Assembly: GCA_007922305.1 (NCBI GenBank)
Contig: ML677387.1
Span: 1,616,345-1,680,344 of the forward strand
DNA length: 64,000 bases
Reading direction: 5' to 3'
DNA from: Dermatemys mawii
Taxonomy: Eukaryota; Chordata; Testudines; Dermatemydidae
The first letter of the stretch is position 1, and every line of letters begins with the position of its first letter. The notes beneath the pieces were generated by a model. It searched no databases and had not been told where the DNA came from. It saw nothing but the letters and a program-made list of their open reading frames with translations. This document shows positions 11,801 through 22,990 of this stretch, piece by piece. The translations under genes were made by a program, and so were the position numbers.

Positions 11801-14800
11801 TTGGGGAGCAGCCCCCCCACACACCCCCTGTCCGGGGAAGGGCCGGGGAACCCCATGTAGCAGCCCCCCCCACGTAGCGCAGATGGGGATCCCCCTGGGA
11901 AACACCCTCCCCCGTTAGGGGCAGGGCCCCCACATATAGCGCAGATGGGGATCCCCCTGGGAAACACCCTCCCCCGTTAGGGGCAGGGCCCCCACATATA
12001 GCGCAGATGGGGATCCCCCTGGGAAATGCCCTCCCCCATTAGGGGCAGGGCTGGGGAACCCAGGGGCAGGGCCCCCACATATAATGCAGATGGGGATCCC
12101 CCTGGGAAATACCCTCCCCCATTAGGGGCAGGGCTGAGGAACCCCCCCGACCTTAGCACACAGGGGGCTCCCCCCAGGACAGCCCCCACGCTCAGTTTAG
12201 TTGATCCAGTTGGACATGGGACTGAAAGTGAATCCACTAGTTGCACTTGGGCTATCCTCTGCCAAGTGGTAACTACTGTCACCTGGGCTGCACTATGACT
12301 GAATGATGGGACGCTCTGGAGTCAGACAGCTCTGGGGGCGTCTGTGACACCCCGAGCCAGGGGACTGGCTGGCAGCACAGAGCCTGCTTTTATGTTGTAG
12401 AGGTGAGGTTAACCCTGTAACGGTGGGGAATGCCCCATTTTCTCCCCCAGTGTAGCCAGCCTGGAGGGGTTCAGCACAGAGATCTGTGGCTGACTTGCCT
12501 TTGGTGTTTCCTCTTCCTGGTCACTTTCAAAACAGAGGCGGTTCCCTTCATTGAGAGAGAGAGAGCTTGACTGTGTAGGAAAGTTGCCAGTTTAAATTGT
12601 TACAGTTAAACTGGTGCATGGCACTTTAAATCTGTTGAGTAGAGACTGGAAAGTTACAAACGTGGCGATATTTAAGAATGACTCTGGATCCTGGAAATTA
12701 CAGACTAGTAGGCCTCACATCGATACTCGATAAACTGACATGATGATTGAGTCGTGGGACTCATTGCCAGGGGATGTCACTGAGATGAAAAGCTTTGCAA
12801 GAGTCAGAAAGGGACTGCATAGTTATATGGATAAAAAGAATATCCAGAGTAATCATGTTAAACAGGGATATTTAACCATGTGCTTCAGGGTTTAAGCCAA
12901 TCTCTAACTACACTGGTCTACAATTTTTTAGAAGTCATCTGCTTCAGAGATAAAATGTGATATTTATTATGTATTTTGATGTGCTGAATTCAAATATGAC
13001 AATTAGAACAACTGATTGGCTACTGTTTCTAAGATATTTAAGTTTTTACATTTTATGTCTATGTATATTGTGTAGATAGTAGAGTTTTAATCATAAATTG
13101 TAAACCTAGGTCTTTTCATGTGTTTACGGTTGCTTTACATGATAATATTTCACCTGTCCTGTTTATGTAACACTTTAAAAATCAGCAAAAGGGTTATATA
13201 AATAAAATGTATTATGAAACAAAAGGCAAAAAACTATTATGTACATACTTTAGTCCTCTTCAGTGTCTACTCGGCGCTTCTTGGCTTGTCTCTTGTCACT
13301 GTCCAGCAATAGTCTGCAAGCATTGATGGGCTCCATTTGCCCTGACAACGTTTCTCCATTGTTGCAATGTCCTGGTGAAATCGCTCACCGTGCTCGTCGC
13401 TCACTGCTCTGCAGTTTGGTGGAAAAAAATCTAGATGAGAGTGCAAAAAATGTATCTTTAGTGACATGTTGCAACCAAGGCTTTTGTATGCCTTGAGGAG
13501 GTTTTCCACCAACAACCTGTAGTTGTCTGCCTTGTTTTTTCCGAGAAAATGTATTGCCACTGACTGGAAGGCTTTCCGTGCCGTCTTTTCCTTGCCACGC
13601 AGTGCATGGTCAAATGCATCATCTTGAAGAAGTTCACGAATCTGAGGACCAACAAAGACACCTTCCTTTATCTTAGCTTCACTTAACCTTGGAAATTTTC
13701 CACGGAGGTACTTGAAAGCTGCTTGTGTTTTGTCAATGGCCTTGACAAAGTTCTTCATCAGACCCAGCTTGATGTGTAAGGATGATAACAAAATCTTCCT
13801 TGATTCAACAAGTGGTGGATGCTGAACACTTTTCCTCCCAGGCTCCAATGACTGTCGGAGTGGCCAATCTTTCTTGATGTAGTGGGAATCTCTTGCACGA
13901 CTATCCCATTCGCAGAGAAAACAGCAGTACTTTGTGTATCCAGTCTGCAGACCAAGCAAGAGAGCAACAACCTTCAAATTGCCACAAAGCTGCCACTGAT
14001 GTTGGTCATAGTTTATGCACCTCAAAAGTTGTTTCATGTTGTCATAGGTTTCCTTCATATGGACTGCATGACCAACTGGAATTGATGGCAAAACATTGCC
14101 ATTATGCAGCAAAACAGCTTTAAGACTCGTCTTCGATGAATCAGTGAAGAGTCTCCACTCATCTGGATCGTAAACGATGTTGAGGGCTGCCATCACACCA
14201 TCGATGTTGTTGCAGGCTACAAGATCACCTTCCATGAAGAAGAATGGGACAAGATCCTTTTGACGGTCACGGAACATGGAAACCCTAACATCACCTGCCA
14301 GGAGATTCCACTGCTGTAGTCTGGAGCCCAACAGCTCTGCCTTACTCTTGGGTAGTTCCAAATCCCTGACAAGGTCATTCAGTTCAGCGTGTGTTATGAG
14401 GTGTGGTTCAGAGGAGGAGGATGGAGAAAATGTGGGTCCTGTGACATTGATGGTTCAGGACCAGAAGTTTCATCCTCTTCCTCGTCTGACTCAAGTGAGA
14501 ATGATTCTGGTGCATCAGGAACCGGCAGTCCTTCTCCGTGGGGTATTGGGCGTATAGCTGATGGAATGTTTGGATAATGCACAGTCCACTTGTTCTTCTT
14601 TGACACACGTTTCCCAACTGGAGGCACCATGCAGAAGTAACAATTGCTGGTATGATCTGTTGGCTCTCTCCAAATCATTGGCGCTGCAAAAGGCATAGAT
14701 TTCCTTTTCCTGTTCAACCCCTGGCGAAGATTTGTTGCACAAGTGTTGCAGCATATGTGTGGGGCCCACCTCTTGTCCTGATCTCCAATTTTGCAGCCAA

Positions 14801-17800
14801 AATAAAGGTGATAGGCTTTCTTAACCATAGTGGTTATACTGCGCTTTTGTGATGCAAAAGTCACTTCGCCACAAACATAGCAGAAGTTATCTGCACTGTT
14901 CACACAAGTAAGAGGCATCTCTGCTCACTTTGGCTAAACAGAAATGTGTCCCTTTGCAAAATCAAACACTGACAAATAAGAGAGCACGACACTGTATGAT
15001 TTCTAGAGCTGATATAGGGCAAATTTGTTCAGCAGAGTGATGTAAGCTTCGTTATGATTGCATCATCCATGACTTCTAGGAATAACATGATGCAATTCAT
15101 ATCATGTATGATGCAATACCAGCTTCAGATTGCATCATTCATTGTTTTGCCTAAAAAGCAAGTACTGTCCAAACCCAGTCATAGATTTATTCATAGATCC
15201 AGTCAAAGATGTATTTTAGTCATTTCTGGTTTAAATTGAGATCCCTTCCCTTTATAACTCACTTATCCTCCGCCATTCCCATGTCAAGGGTTGTATATAC
15301 TGACCCAATAGCATATCTTGCAAACTAGAGCCAATCAACAATTTTAAGCATCATTTTCGTTCTCAGTGACCCAGAATTAGTAAAGTTTGACTACATTTAT
15401 TTCAGAAGCATTTTGGCTGTAGAGCAATGCTATGAGAGATCAGAAGGAGCCCTAATGCTGGCCATGGATTATCCCACATTTACCTCCTGCCATAGGCGTG
15501 CACACAGGGTGTGCCGGGTGTGCCCAGGCACACCCTAATGTCTCAGAAAAGTGGCTTTGCATGCAGAGTGCAGCGCCTTTAAACTAACTAACTAAATAAA
15601 CACAGTTCCCTGGGTGCACACCCTAATGAAACGTGCTGCGCACGCTATCCTACTGCAGAGTTCTTGGACCTTCCTCTGAGGCATCTGGTGCTGGCCACTG
15701 TCACAGATGCGGTACGGGACTTGAGGAACCTCGTCCTTGGGTCTGATCCAGTCTGGCAATTCCTAGGAGACAAGCCACTCTTAAACCAGCATCAGTGTCC
15801 ACACAGCTTTTTGCACTGGTTTAACTATAGTAGTTTAAATTTACACTTTAAACCAGTGTAGCTTTCTCATGTAGACAAGCCCAAGATAAACTTGACTATT
15901 CATTAGGCAGTTAGGAAGAGAGGATTGGATATATCTGAGCTTACCAATGACCCATCCATTTCAATACCTAGCCTCTGACTATATCCTGTAACTGATGCTT
16001 CATGGACAATCATACAACAACATGCTAATTAGGAAAGTATTCTAGTCCCAAGCAGTCAGTGATTGGCTTGTGCCCTGAAGAATATGGTTTTTATCTCATA
16101 TATTTTCATCATAGCTAGTATATATAAGAATGGAATTTATATTAGTCATGTAAATAGCTAGTGCCTTTCTGAATTTGACCAGCTGCTTGGAGCCTCTGGT
16201 AATGAAACAGAATCACTGTGCTGGCTAGATGATTTGAGTGTTTTTAACAATATCTTGTGGCAATAGGTGTGTGCAAAGTATTTAATCAATTCCAGCCTTT
16301 GTTGCTAGTTTCATTAGGTGTCCCCTTGTTCTTGTATTGTGTGAGCGAGTAAGTAGGAGTCAGTCAACTGACCACCTCCTTAGAACTAACCAAATCCCCA
16401 CACTAGTATGCATCTTTCCAAATTTTATTGTTTTTTCTCTAGGATCATGGAACTTCTGCCTCCATTTCAACGTGTCATACAGCCTGAGGAGATGTGGCTT
16501 TATAAAAACCCATACATAGAAGTGGACCATGTGCCCACCAAGCTCATGTTTGTAAGTATTCACCCGGTTCACTACACTCTTCTTAGGTTTTTTCCTTTAA
16601 ATAATAGTTTTCCTTTAAAATAATAGCTGTGAGCTTAAAAATCATGGAAACAAACTCTCATCTTAATTTACATGACTAATGATATTTTAGATGATTAGAA
16701 ATGAAAGAATTTAAAAAATCTGATTTACTGTCCCTGCTGATGCTCTCAGATTACTTTTTGCATTTCAGCTTGGAGACTGAAAATCTGTTTCATATTTGTT
16801 CCCAGTCGGTTTTACTGTCAGGTTCTCAGTGGTGCAGACCTTTAAGGCATTTCACACACTGCCAGGGAATATTGTTTAAAATCAACTGTTTTCAGTAAAA
16901 CTTTATTTTATTAAATGTGAAATTGTTTCTGTTGGTCTAAGTTTTATAAGAAATTGTTTTCAACAAAACCTCACCTTTTGGGTCCAATTTTTGGTGATTT
17001 AAAAGTTTTTCTTGGATGTGAGGTGGGGTATATAACTATACAAGCAAAGCAAAGAAGAGGGATTGTAGCTCCCTAGAGAAAGAGGAGGTGGGAGAGAGAT
17101 GAGATGGGAAGAAAGGGAGAAGTGGTGACTGATGGGATTAGTGGTTACTGGGTGTCAGTGAGGTGCTGAACCACAGAGCACTTTAGCTTGTGATTAGAGT
17201 TAAGCAGATGCTTAAGTGCTTTGATGACTCAGAACCTAAATGAAGCTCAAGAAGAATGGATGTGTGACATAGAGGATTATAGGGACATCCTCAGGAAAAA
17301 AACAGGCTTCTCTCTGAAAACTGTTTACAGCTGCAGGTAGCAATTAAGATCATTATAACTGGATGAGAGAATTTTAATTCTGTATTAGTTCCTATAGTGA
17401 AGCTGACTGTGTGGCCAGTGCTGCCTGGACACAACTTCCCCTGCTGTTTGTGTGGGGTTTCACATAGCAACAGGGGAGAAAAAAACATGTAAAATGGGAA
17501 AATGTGATTGGAAAACCACAAAAACAACTCCAGTGCAGGGGTAGGACGTGAGATTAAAAAAAATGTGTTAACAGCAACTAACCAGCTTTCAGGTAGACCG
17601 TGTTTCATTGATGGGCTGGGTCCCTTGATTTGGGGAAGAGGCATTCCTGGTGGTTCTCTTTAGTTCTTGGATTGGTCAGTGACTTTGCAGGGCAAAGAAC
17701 TAGGAAATGCTAAAGGAGAGAACTGTTGCATGGCATTTGAATTTGGTGAGTTGACCTTTAGGTCATATGCCACGTTAGACTCCCAGAGTCACAGCAAATG

Positions 17801-20800
17801 ACGTTTGGGCCTGTCTGAGGACAAGAGCATTCCCTGGAGCGCTGGGTGTTGTGTCACAGTCCCTGAGATACCAGCAGTAACAACTGCTGTCTCCTGACAG
17901 CTGCTCTAGTTTTTCTCCTTAGCAAACAATTTGGATGCTGCAGCTGACGGATTAATTAGTTAATATTTGCAAAGCGCCTAGAAAGTGAAACATGCTTAGG
18001 GGCTGATGTTCTCAGGAAGCGACGTCTGAATGAACAGCAGTGAGGGAAGTGATGAACCAAAGCAAGCCGAGGCTGCAGGCCCCTACGTCATTTATACGGC
18101 GCCTTTGATGTGCTTGTCATTTCACAGACTGTATGAATATAAGCCCCCTTAAGAGCTCATCTAAACAGAAGCAGCAGCAGGTCAAGGATGTTACACGGAC
18201 TGGAGAATTTTTAGCTCCTGTTCTTCTTTACCTTTGCTGTCCTTGTATCTGGAGAGCTCCCTGTTGATGGACGGTGCCCCCTGCATGTCAGGGCGTTAGT
18301 GAGAGCTGGATGGCAGACAGCGGAGAGGAAGCCATGCTACTGGTACCTATGCTTAGTCAGTACGTTATTACTGACGCTAATAACGGGATCAGTTTTTAGT
18401 CTGTAAAGCGTGAAGGGAGGAGCACTGTTTGGTTTAGCCTCCTTTAACAGCTCATGCATTGATTTCCGGCTGGGAAGCCACGGGAACTCCAGGAATAAAT
18501 GTGCCATGTTGTTACTGTGCTGCCTTCTGTCGTTGCAGTTAATTTCATTTTTGTTTCCCCTGATGTTCATCCTTCTGGCAAAATTCCTCATGAAAGTCGA
18601 CCGCAGAGACACGCAGGAGGCGTTTTTGGGTGAGCCCCTCACAGTCCTGACAGTCGCACCGGCAACATTACTCTGAACTGAGGGCAACCCTGGGGCAAAC
18701 AAGTTCTTCCTCCTAGCAGCAGTAACATCCAATGGGTAGATCAGCACCCAGAACGTGGGACACAGAGAGCATCCTTGTACTCACGAAGTGGTTCTTTAGA
18801 GCTGTGGCTAACGTCACAGCTTAGGGTGGGGGCCATCTCCTTGATATGGCTCAGGAACCTCCGTGTGATGAGAGTGGGCCTGAAGGTGAGAGGGGTCTCT
18901 TGAATCCATTGCTGGTCTCACACAGCATGTTGGCCAGGGTGCACTAGGGAATTGGGAACTTCCTCCTGCTTGGGGTCTGTTCACTGGACTATCTCCCACT
19001 GTGTCCCTTTCACTTACTGGGCAACGTTCTGGCTCCACTGAAGTCAGTGGCAAAACAGTGGCTTCTTTGGGGCCAGGATTTCACCCATTGTTCTTAACAA
19101 ACTCTGTGGGCTGGAACATGTGGGCTTAACCCTTCCCAGACCATCGTCCCCTCTTCTCTGACCAGAGTTCAGCCCTTCCCTTAAGGCAAACTCCTGCAAG
19201 GAATGCTCAGTGGTAATGGGCAAGGCACAGTCTTCTCTACTGCCCACGTGCCAGGTGTCATGTAAGGTGAAAGTGCCACCTCTCAAGTCAAGTCAGACAC
19301 GCAGACCAGTGCAGCATCAGCACCAGCTGAAGTATCCCTTTGATGGAGGCTACTGATCAGGCTTGGCCAGCTCCACCTGCAAAGTTTCTCCAGCCACTGC
19401 TGTGGGTGTGGGCTGGTTAAATATTAACATGTGTTTGGTGCTGACAGGGCTCTTTGCTGTCTTCCAGCTGCCAGCCTTGCTCTTGCCCTGAACGGGGTCT
19501 TCACAAATGCTGTGAAGCTAGTCGTCGGGAGGTAAGAAAGTCCATTCATCACTAACCCCAGCGCCACAGACCCAGGCAGTCAGCAGTGCTGGGGGGAAGT
19601 GCGGGGACAGGCTGGGGGCACTCTCCTAACCACAGAGCAGGGACTGTTTTAAACACCCACCCTCAGTGATGGAGTATGGGCCCTGGGGAATGACCCTTTG
19701 TGTCTCCCCACAAAGCAGCTGGAGCAAAGTGAGCTTTCCCTGCATGCTCTCACCAGTGCACTCAGCTGTTCTTGGAGAGTCTCTGCCAGGCTCCGAGGGG
19801 AATTGAGTCATTGTAGCACATTCACTCCTCTGCCAGTTGAGGTGAGGCTCCTGGTCAGTCATGGGGCCTGGGACACCCCCCAACCACCCAGGCAGCTGAG
19901 CAGACTGTCTGTTCTCGTCAGGCACACTCACTTCCAGAGCTGCCAGCCACCTGGGGGAGAAGGACTCCATACCCCGTTTTCTTCGCCAGGCCCCATCTGT
20001 CTCCAGGACCCTTTTCCCAACTCCGTGTGGTTCCTGGACTGGACCCGTGGGCTGTGGTGCTGTGTGAACCGGGAGGGTGTTTTGAAGGCTCCTAGAGGGC
20101 TGTGCTGGGGGGATTCCAGAACAGGCAGGCAAGGATGCCCTCTGGGGCTTTAGCCTGAGCTGGGGAGCGTCCAGCTGCGAAGTGTCTCCTCCTCTGCATG
20201 GTGCAGGGTCACAAGCTTTGCTTCTCTTCCTATTAGGCCACGGCCGGATTTCTTCTACCGCTGCTTTCCGGATGGACGGGCAAACTCCAGGCTGGTGTGC
20301 ACTGGTGACCCAGATGTGGTGACTGAGGGACGCAAGAGCTTCCCCAGTGGGCATTCTTCTTGTAAGTGTTTGTTTCTTTTTTGTAGTGCAGCCTGGGAAA
20401 ACCAAACAAGAGAGAGGCGGGATCAACTTCACCACTGACTTGCCACGTGGCCTGGGGCATGTTCATTGACTTCTTACCAGGCCTCACTTTTCCCTCTGTA
20501 AAATGGCAGTGCCCAGAACTCACTGCTGTTTGCAGAGCTCTTGAGTGCCAGGTATCAGTGCTACCTCCCCAGCCCAGGCTCACTGTCCCTGCCTTTTGCC
20601 TAGTGTCCTTTCAGGACAAGCTCAGAGAGGTCCTTTATACTCTTAAATCACTCCTAGCAACAGAGGGCCCCTGAGCTGGGCTTTCTGTGTCTGCTGGGGC
20701 TCTTGGAGCGCAGGTTCCTAAGTGATGGGAATTTCCCCCTTTTGTCCAGTTGCCTTTGCCGGTCTTGCCTTCTCTGCCTTTTACCTGGCCGGAAAACTGC

Positions 20801-21656
20801 AGTGCTTCGCCCCTGGCGGGCGTGGAAAATCCTGGCGGCTCTGCGCCTTCTTATCACCACTGCTCTGCGCGCTCCTCATTGCTCTGTCCCGCACCTGCGA
20901 TTACAAGCACCACTGGCAAGGTGAGCATGCTGGCCATGCCTGGGCTGGGAGAGAGGATAGCAGGGGCTGTGGGTTGTGTCCTGGAGTAACAGTGTTAAGT
21001 AGTTGGGACATGCTTAGTGACCGTGGTGATGGGCAACATAGAAGACCCTAGAGAGGTAGCATGGGGCACCGATGTTCGGGGGGGGGGAATGTGGGTGAAA
21101 GAAAAGGTCATTTCCAGGGTCGCGATCTCTCATGCTCTCGGGGTTGGAAGTAGCAGAGGCAGAGCTCACTGTGAAATGTGTGTTCTGCTCAGCGCTAGAG
21201 CTGAAGATGAAGTTGCAGCTCTAATTGGAGCACCATGAGCAGGTTTGAGGGCAGGCGTCATACTCCCTGGGGCTTTCAGTCCAGCTGCGTAGTGCCTGCA
21301 GCTGTGCCGTGGGACCGGAAAGCGTTTTCAGAGATCACTGCCTGGAAGCGACTTTTGCGGGCACAATCATTGCACGGCCCCAGTGTGCGCTCTGACTAGC
21401 GGTGGTATTTAAGCAGAGCTCCTTGGGGTTCAGTGAGACAGTGCTGCGAGCTGGGGGTGAATAACCCTTTTGTTTCCACCCTACAGATGTGCTGGTTGGC
21501 TCAGCGATTGGATTCACATTTGCATACCTGTGCTACAGGCAGCATTACCCTTCCCTGACTGACTCAGAGTGCCATAAACCATTGCAGTGTAAATCCACAC
21601 TACCACCAGCACAGGAGCAAAAGCTGGCCAGCTCCAGCTTCCGCCTGGACATATAA
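11711..21656 (+). CDS. PLPP5: PLPP5 (PPAPDC1B), phospholipid phosphatase 5, complete
   Basis: Membrane lipid phosphatase of the PAP2 family that dephosphorylates phosphatidate and related lipid phosphates. Coding exons: 11711-11772, 16443-16551, 18539-18629, 19468-19531, 20237-20361, 20750-20920, 21487-21656. They total 792 bases (263 codons plus stop; the human protein is about 264). The three catalytic motifs are intact: C1 with K104 and R111-P112 (KLVVGRPRP), C2 PSGH at 145-148, and C3 with S197-R198, H204 and D208. Hydrophobic segments lie between them. ELLPPFQR and IQPEEMW near the N-terminus are characteristic. The ATG at 11711 was chosen because it opens the CpG-island exon in the right phase. 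The gene is tandem to NSD3 and convergent with DDHD2. Confidence 0.96.
11795..12150 (+). repeat. 62-bp minisatellite in PLPP5 intron 1
   Basis: Units starting AGATGGGGATCCCCCTGG occur at 11881, 11943, 12005 and 12088. The first intervals are exactly 62 bp; the last is 83 bp because of a 21-bp insertion. Worn partial units extend on both sides. Each unit carries the palindrome GGGGATCCCC. Confidence 0.92.
13250..14918 (-). pseudogene. Transposase-like gene of the CACTA-like element, broken by at least two frameshifts
   Basis: Minus-strand coding potential begins [19 protein letters not shown] at 14918 with zinc-binding pairs (CYVC, CCNTC, CYFC), continues through an acidic linker and goes out of frame near 14400-14450. 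A second open stretch (13267-14361) carries [36 protein letters not shown] and [15 protein letters not shown] further one-base shift near 13270 would open a tail rich in KKRR followed by acidic residues and a stop at 13250-13252. I recognise this as a protein family repeated in turtle, fish and arthropod genomes, probably a transposase, but I cannot name its catalytic residues. It is not a host gene and is antisense to PLPP5. Confidence 0.75.
15057..15138. repeat. Four subterminal copies of ATTGCATCAT / ATGATGCAAT
   Basis: The 10-mer lies at 15057-15066 and 15129-15138 in one orientation, and at 15087-15096 and 15108-15117 in the other. The first copy extends to a near-palindrome, ATGATTGCATCAT. 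They sit just upstream of the transposase-like gene, inside the element end, where En/Spm elements usually carry transposase-binding subterminal repeats. Confidence 0.8.
15660..15762 (+). repeat. Worn CR1-like fragment
   Basis: Contains GAGGCATCTGGTGCTGGCCA and GGGTCTGATCCAGTCTGGC, degraded versions of the tail phrases seen at 1590-1771 and 42790-42973. Confidence 0.55.
16443..16551 (+). CDS. PLPP5: PLPP5 exon 2
   Basis: Acceptor TTTTCTCTAG; encodes [20 protein letters not shown] and onward to the codon for Phe57. Donor GTAAGT at 16552. Confidence 0.96.
18539..18629 (+). CDS. PLPP5: PLPP5 exon 3
   Basis: Acceptor TTGCAG. Encodes a membrane segment ([17 protein letters not shown]) and the loop [12 protein letters not shown]. 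Donor GTGAGC at 18630. Confidence 0.94.
19468..19531 (+). CDS. PLPP5: PLPP5 exon 4, start of catalytic motif C1
   Basis: Acceptor CTTCCAG. Encodes [20 protein letters not shown] and the first two bases of Arg109. Donor GTAAGA at 19532. K104 is the first motif-C1 residue. Confidence 0.96.
20237..20361 (+). CDS. PLPP5: PLPP5 exon 5, motifs C1 and C2
   Basis: Acceptor CTATTAG. Encodes [14 protein letters not shown], completing C1, and [11 protein letters not shown], motif C2. Donor GTAAGT at 20362. Confidence 0.97.
20430..20545 (+). repeat. MIR-like SINE fragment in PLPP5 intron 5
   Basis: CCACTGACTTGCCACGTGGC, then a CTCACTTTTCCCTCTGTAAA phrase, matches the core and 3' part of MIR-type SINEs. 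The tRNA-like 5' end is missing or worn. Confidence 0.55.
20750..20920 (+). CDS. PLPP5: PLPP5 exon 6, motif C3
   Basis: Acceptor TTGTCCAG. Encodes [15 protein letters not shown] and two further hydrophobic stretches, then [13 protein letters not shown]. Motif C3 is completed by Asp208, split with exon 7. Donor GTGAGC at 20921. Confidence 0.97.
21487..21656 (+). CDS. PLPP5: PLPP5 exon 7 and stop
   Basis: Acceptor CCCTACAG. Encodes [19 protein letters not shown], the last membrane segment, then a cytosolic tail ending LDI and TAA at 21654-21656. The tail is more variable than the rest of the protein. Confidence 0.95.
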
Positions 21657-22990
21657 TGATGGGACCAGCCCCTGGGTAATCAATCCTTCCCCTCTTCAGC
21701 CCACAGAGTGGGGAAGGGGGACAGGCTTTGGGACCATGGCTCACTGCCTACCTGGTGAAGTGACTGAGTAACCCAAAGGAGGATGCAGCTGATAGCTGAC
21801 TGAGAATTTCTCCCCTGCAACTGTGGTAAGTGACCCTGCTCAAGAGGCCTGTGCTGTGTCCTGTTCTTGTTTGAGAGACACTCCCCTCTTTCAGGCCAGC
21901 CCTGGAGGAAGCTGTGTAAGTGACTGTACTCTGGCCTGCAGGAGGGAGGGGAGCAGGCTGTCTGTGAGGGGAGGCTTGTGGAAATCCTGGAGTTGCACGG
22001 GACCATAGAGTAATGACCAGGGAAGTCAGCCCTCTCCCCTGGAGAAGGTCATTTTATGAAAGAACAGCATGCACCTAGGAAGAGGCGCTCATGCGGTGTT
22101 GTGGGTACCCAGCATCTACCCTGTGCATTTAGAGAAAGCACTGCTTGGGCACACTAGCTGTGGTTTTGCTGAAGAAGTTCTGTCCTACAGCGGGTCTGAC
22201 CAAGCAGATGCTGGGCTCATGTCCTGGTGTGGTGCCTGCCTGGGTTTAGAATCTCTCCATGTTGTGTTTCTGGGCACTGCACAGAGCTCTCCAGCCCATT
22301 TGTAAATACATTTGCTTCCAGAATCCTGCCCCAAGTCACACTTGGGGATAGCTGGACTGTGTCTTCATCACCCTTGTCGGTTTTAATCAGATGCTGGGTT
22401 CCTGGATCCTCCCAAGGAAAGGCCAAATCCGCACTGTAGTACCAGGGAGCTTTTGGACCGGTATGACTGCCTAATACCATAGGGGTGGTGTCTCATAAGA
22501 CCTCTGTTAAGAATTATGACTAACCTGGGGAGGAGAGACACTGTGGTGTTTTATATTTAATTCCAATCTAGAAGCAGCAGGGCAGTGAGATGGTATCTGT
22601 TTGTACAGCACTGTCCATGGGCTCCCTGCTTTGTGGGGAGGATGTGTCGCTCTATCTGTAACCCTTAAAGATGAAAGGATGCAGCATCGTTCCTTGTAGG
22701 ATGTTTCCCTGTGGACCAATCCAATGAGTTGCATTCTTGTTTCATAGGAAATATGTTCATTTCAAATGTACTGTATACGGGTGGTGAGAACACATTGAGT
22801 ACTGGAACTGTTGACTACACCAAGCTAAGGCCTGTGAAGTACATCCTGTTAATCACACCTAAAATAGTTCAGAGTACTCAAAAGCTCAGCCTTGTTGTGG
22901 TTTTGGGGGGAGGAAAAGCAGCATAGTACCTGAGTCACATCATTTACTGGGGTTTTTTAATGTAAAATAAAAAGCTGGTTTTAATTCAGT
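21657..22990 (+). other. PLPP5: PLPP5 3' untranslated region
   Basis: Extends from the stop to a canonical AATAAA at 22966-22971. The end is inferred from that signal. No other gene is seen. Confidence 0.75.
22966..22971 (+). promoter_or_regulatory. PLPP5: PLPP5 polyadenylation signal AATAAA
   Basis: Canonical hexamer 1.3 kb after the PLPP5 stop, followed by a T-rich stretch. Confidence 0.7.

Larger units (their letters stand above)
12911..15429 (-). mobile_element. CACTA-like (En/Spm-type) DNA transposon in PLPP5 intron 1
   Basis: The 5' end reads CACTGGTCTACA at 12911 and the right end complements CATTGCTCTACA (15418-15429), matching 10 of 12. Further in, TGCTTCAGAGATAAA and TGCTTCTGAAATAAA form a second matching block. 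The trinucleotide CTA flanks both ends (12908-12910, 15430-15432) as a possible target duplication. Inside lies a frameshifted transposase-like gene on the minus strand (13250-14918) and subterminal repeats at its 5' side. CACTR termini and a 3-bp duplication fit the En/Spm superfamily; this class assignment is inference. Confidence 0.65.
11773..16442 (+). other. PLPP5: PLPP5 intron 1
   Basis: A 4.7-kb intron containing the 62-bp minisatellite, the CACTA-like element and a worn CR1-like fragment near 15660-15762. The rest (12151-12910 and 15763-16442) shows no clear gene or repeat. Confidence 0.85.
16552..20236 (+). other. PLPP5: PLPP5 introns 2-4
   Basis: The non-exonic parts (16552-18538, 18630-19467, 19532-20236) hold no gene that I recognise. 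A fragment near 17160-17230 (AGCAGATGCTTAAGTGCTTT) resembles an old amniote repeat also seen near 47860-47990. A 269-codon antisense frame at 19626-20435 spans a coding exon and has no domain. Confidence 0.6.

Noticed and set aside
11125..11967. Long frames on both strands with His/Thr/Pro or Cys/Val/Gly repeats
   Set aside because: They run through 100 N and the GT-rich repeat; the open frames come from low complexity.
14276..14852. Plus-strand frames over the transposase-like gene
   Set aside because: Shadows of the minus-strand coding sequence, which has the recognisable motifs.
19626..20435. 269-codon open frame on the minus strand
   Set aside because: It overlaps PLPP5 exon 5 and its flanking introns in GC-rich DNA, has no domain and crosses real splice sites in antisense.
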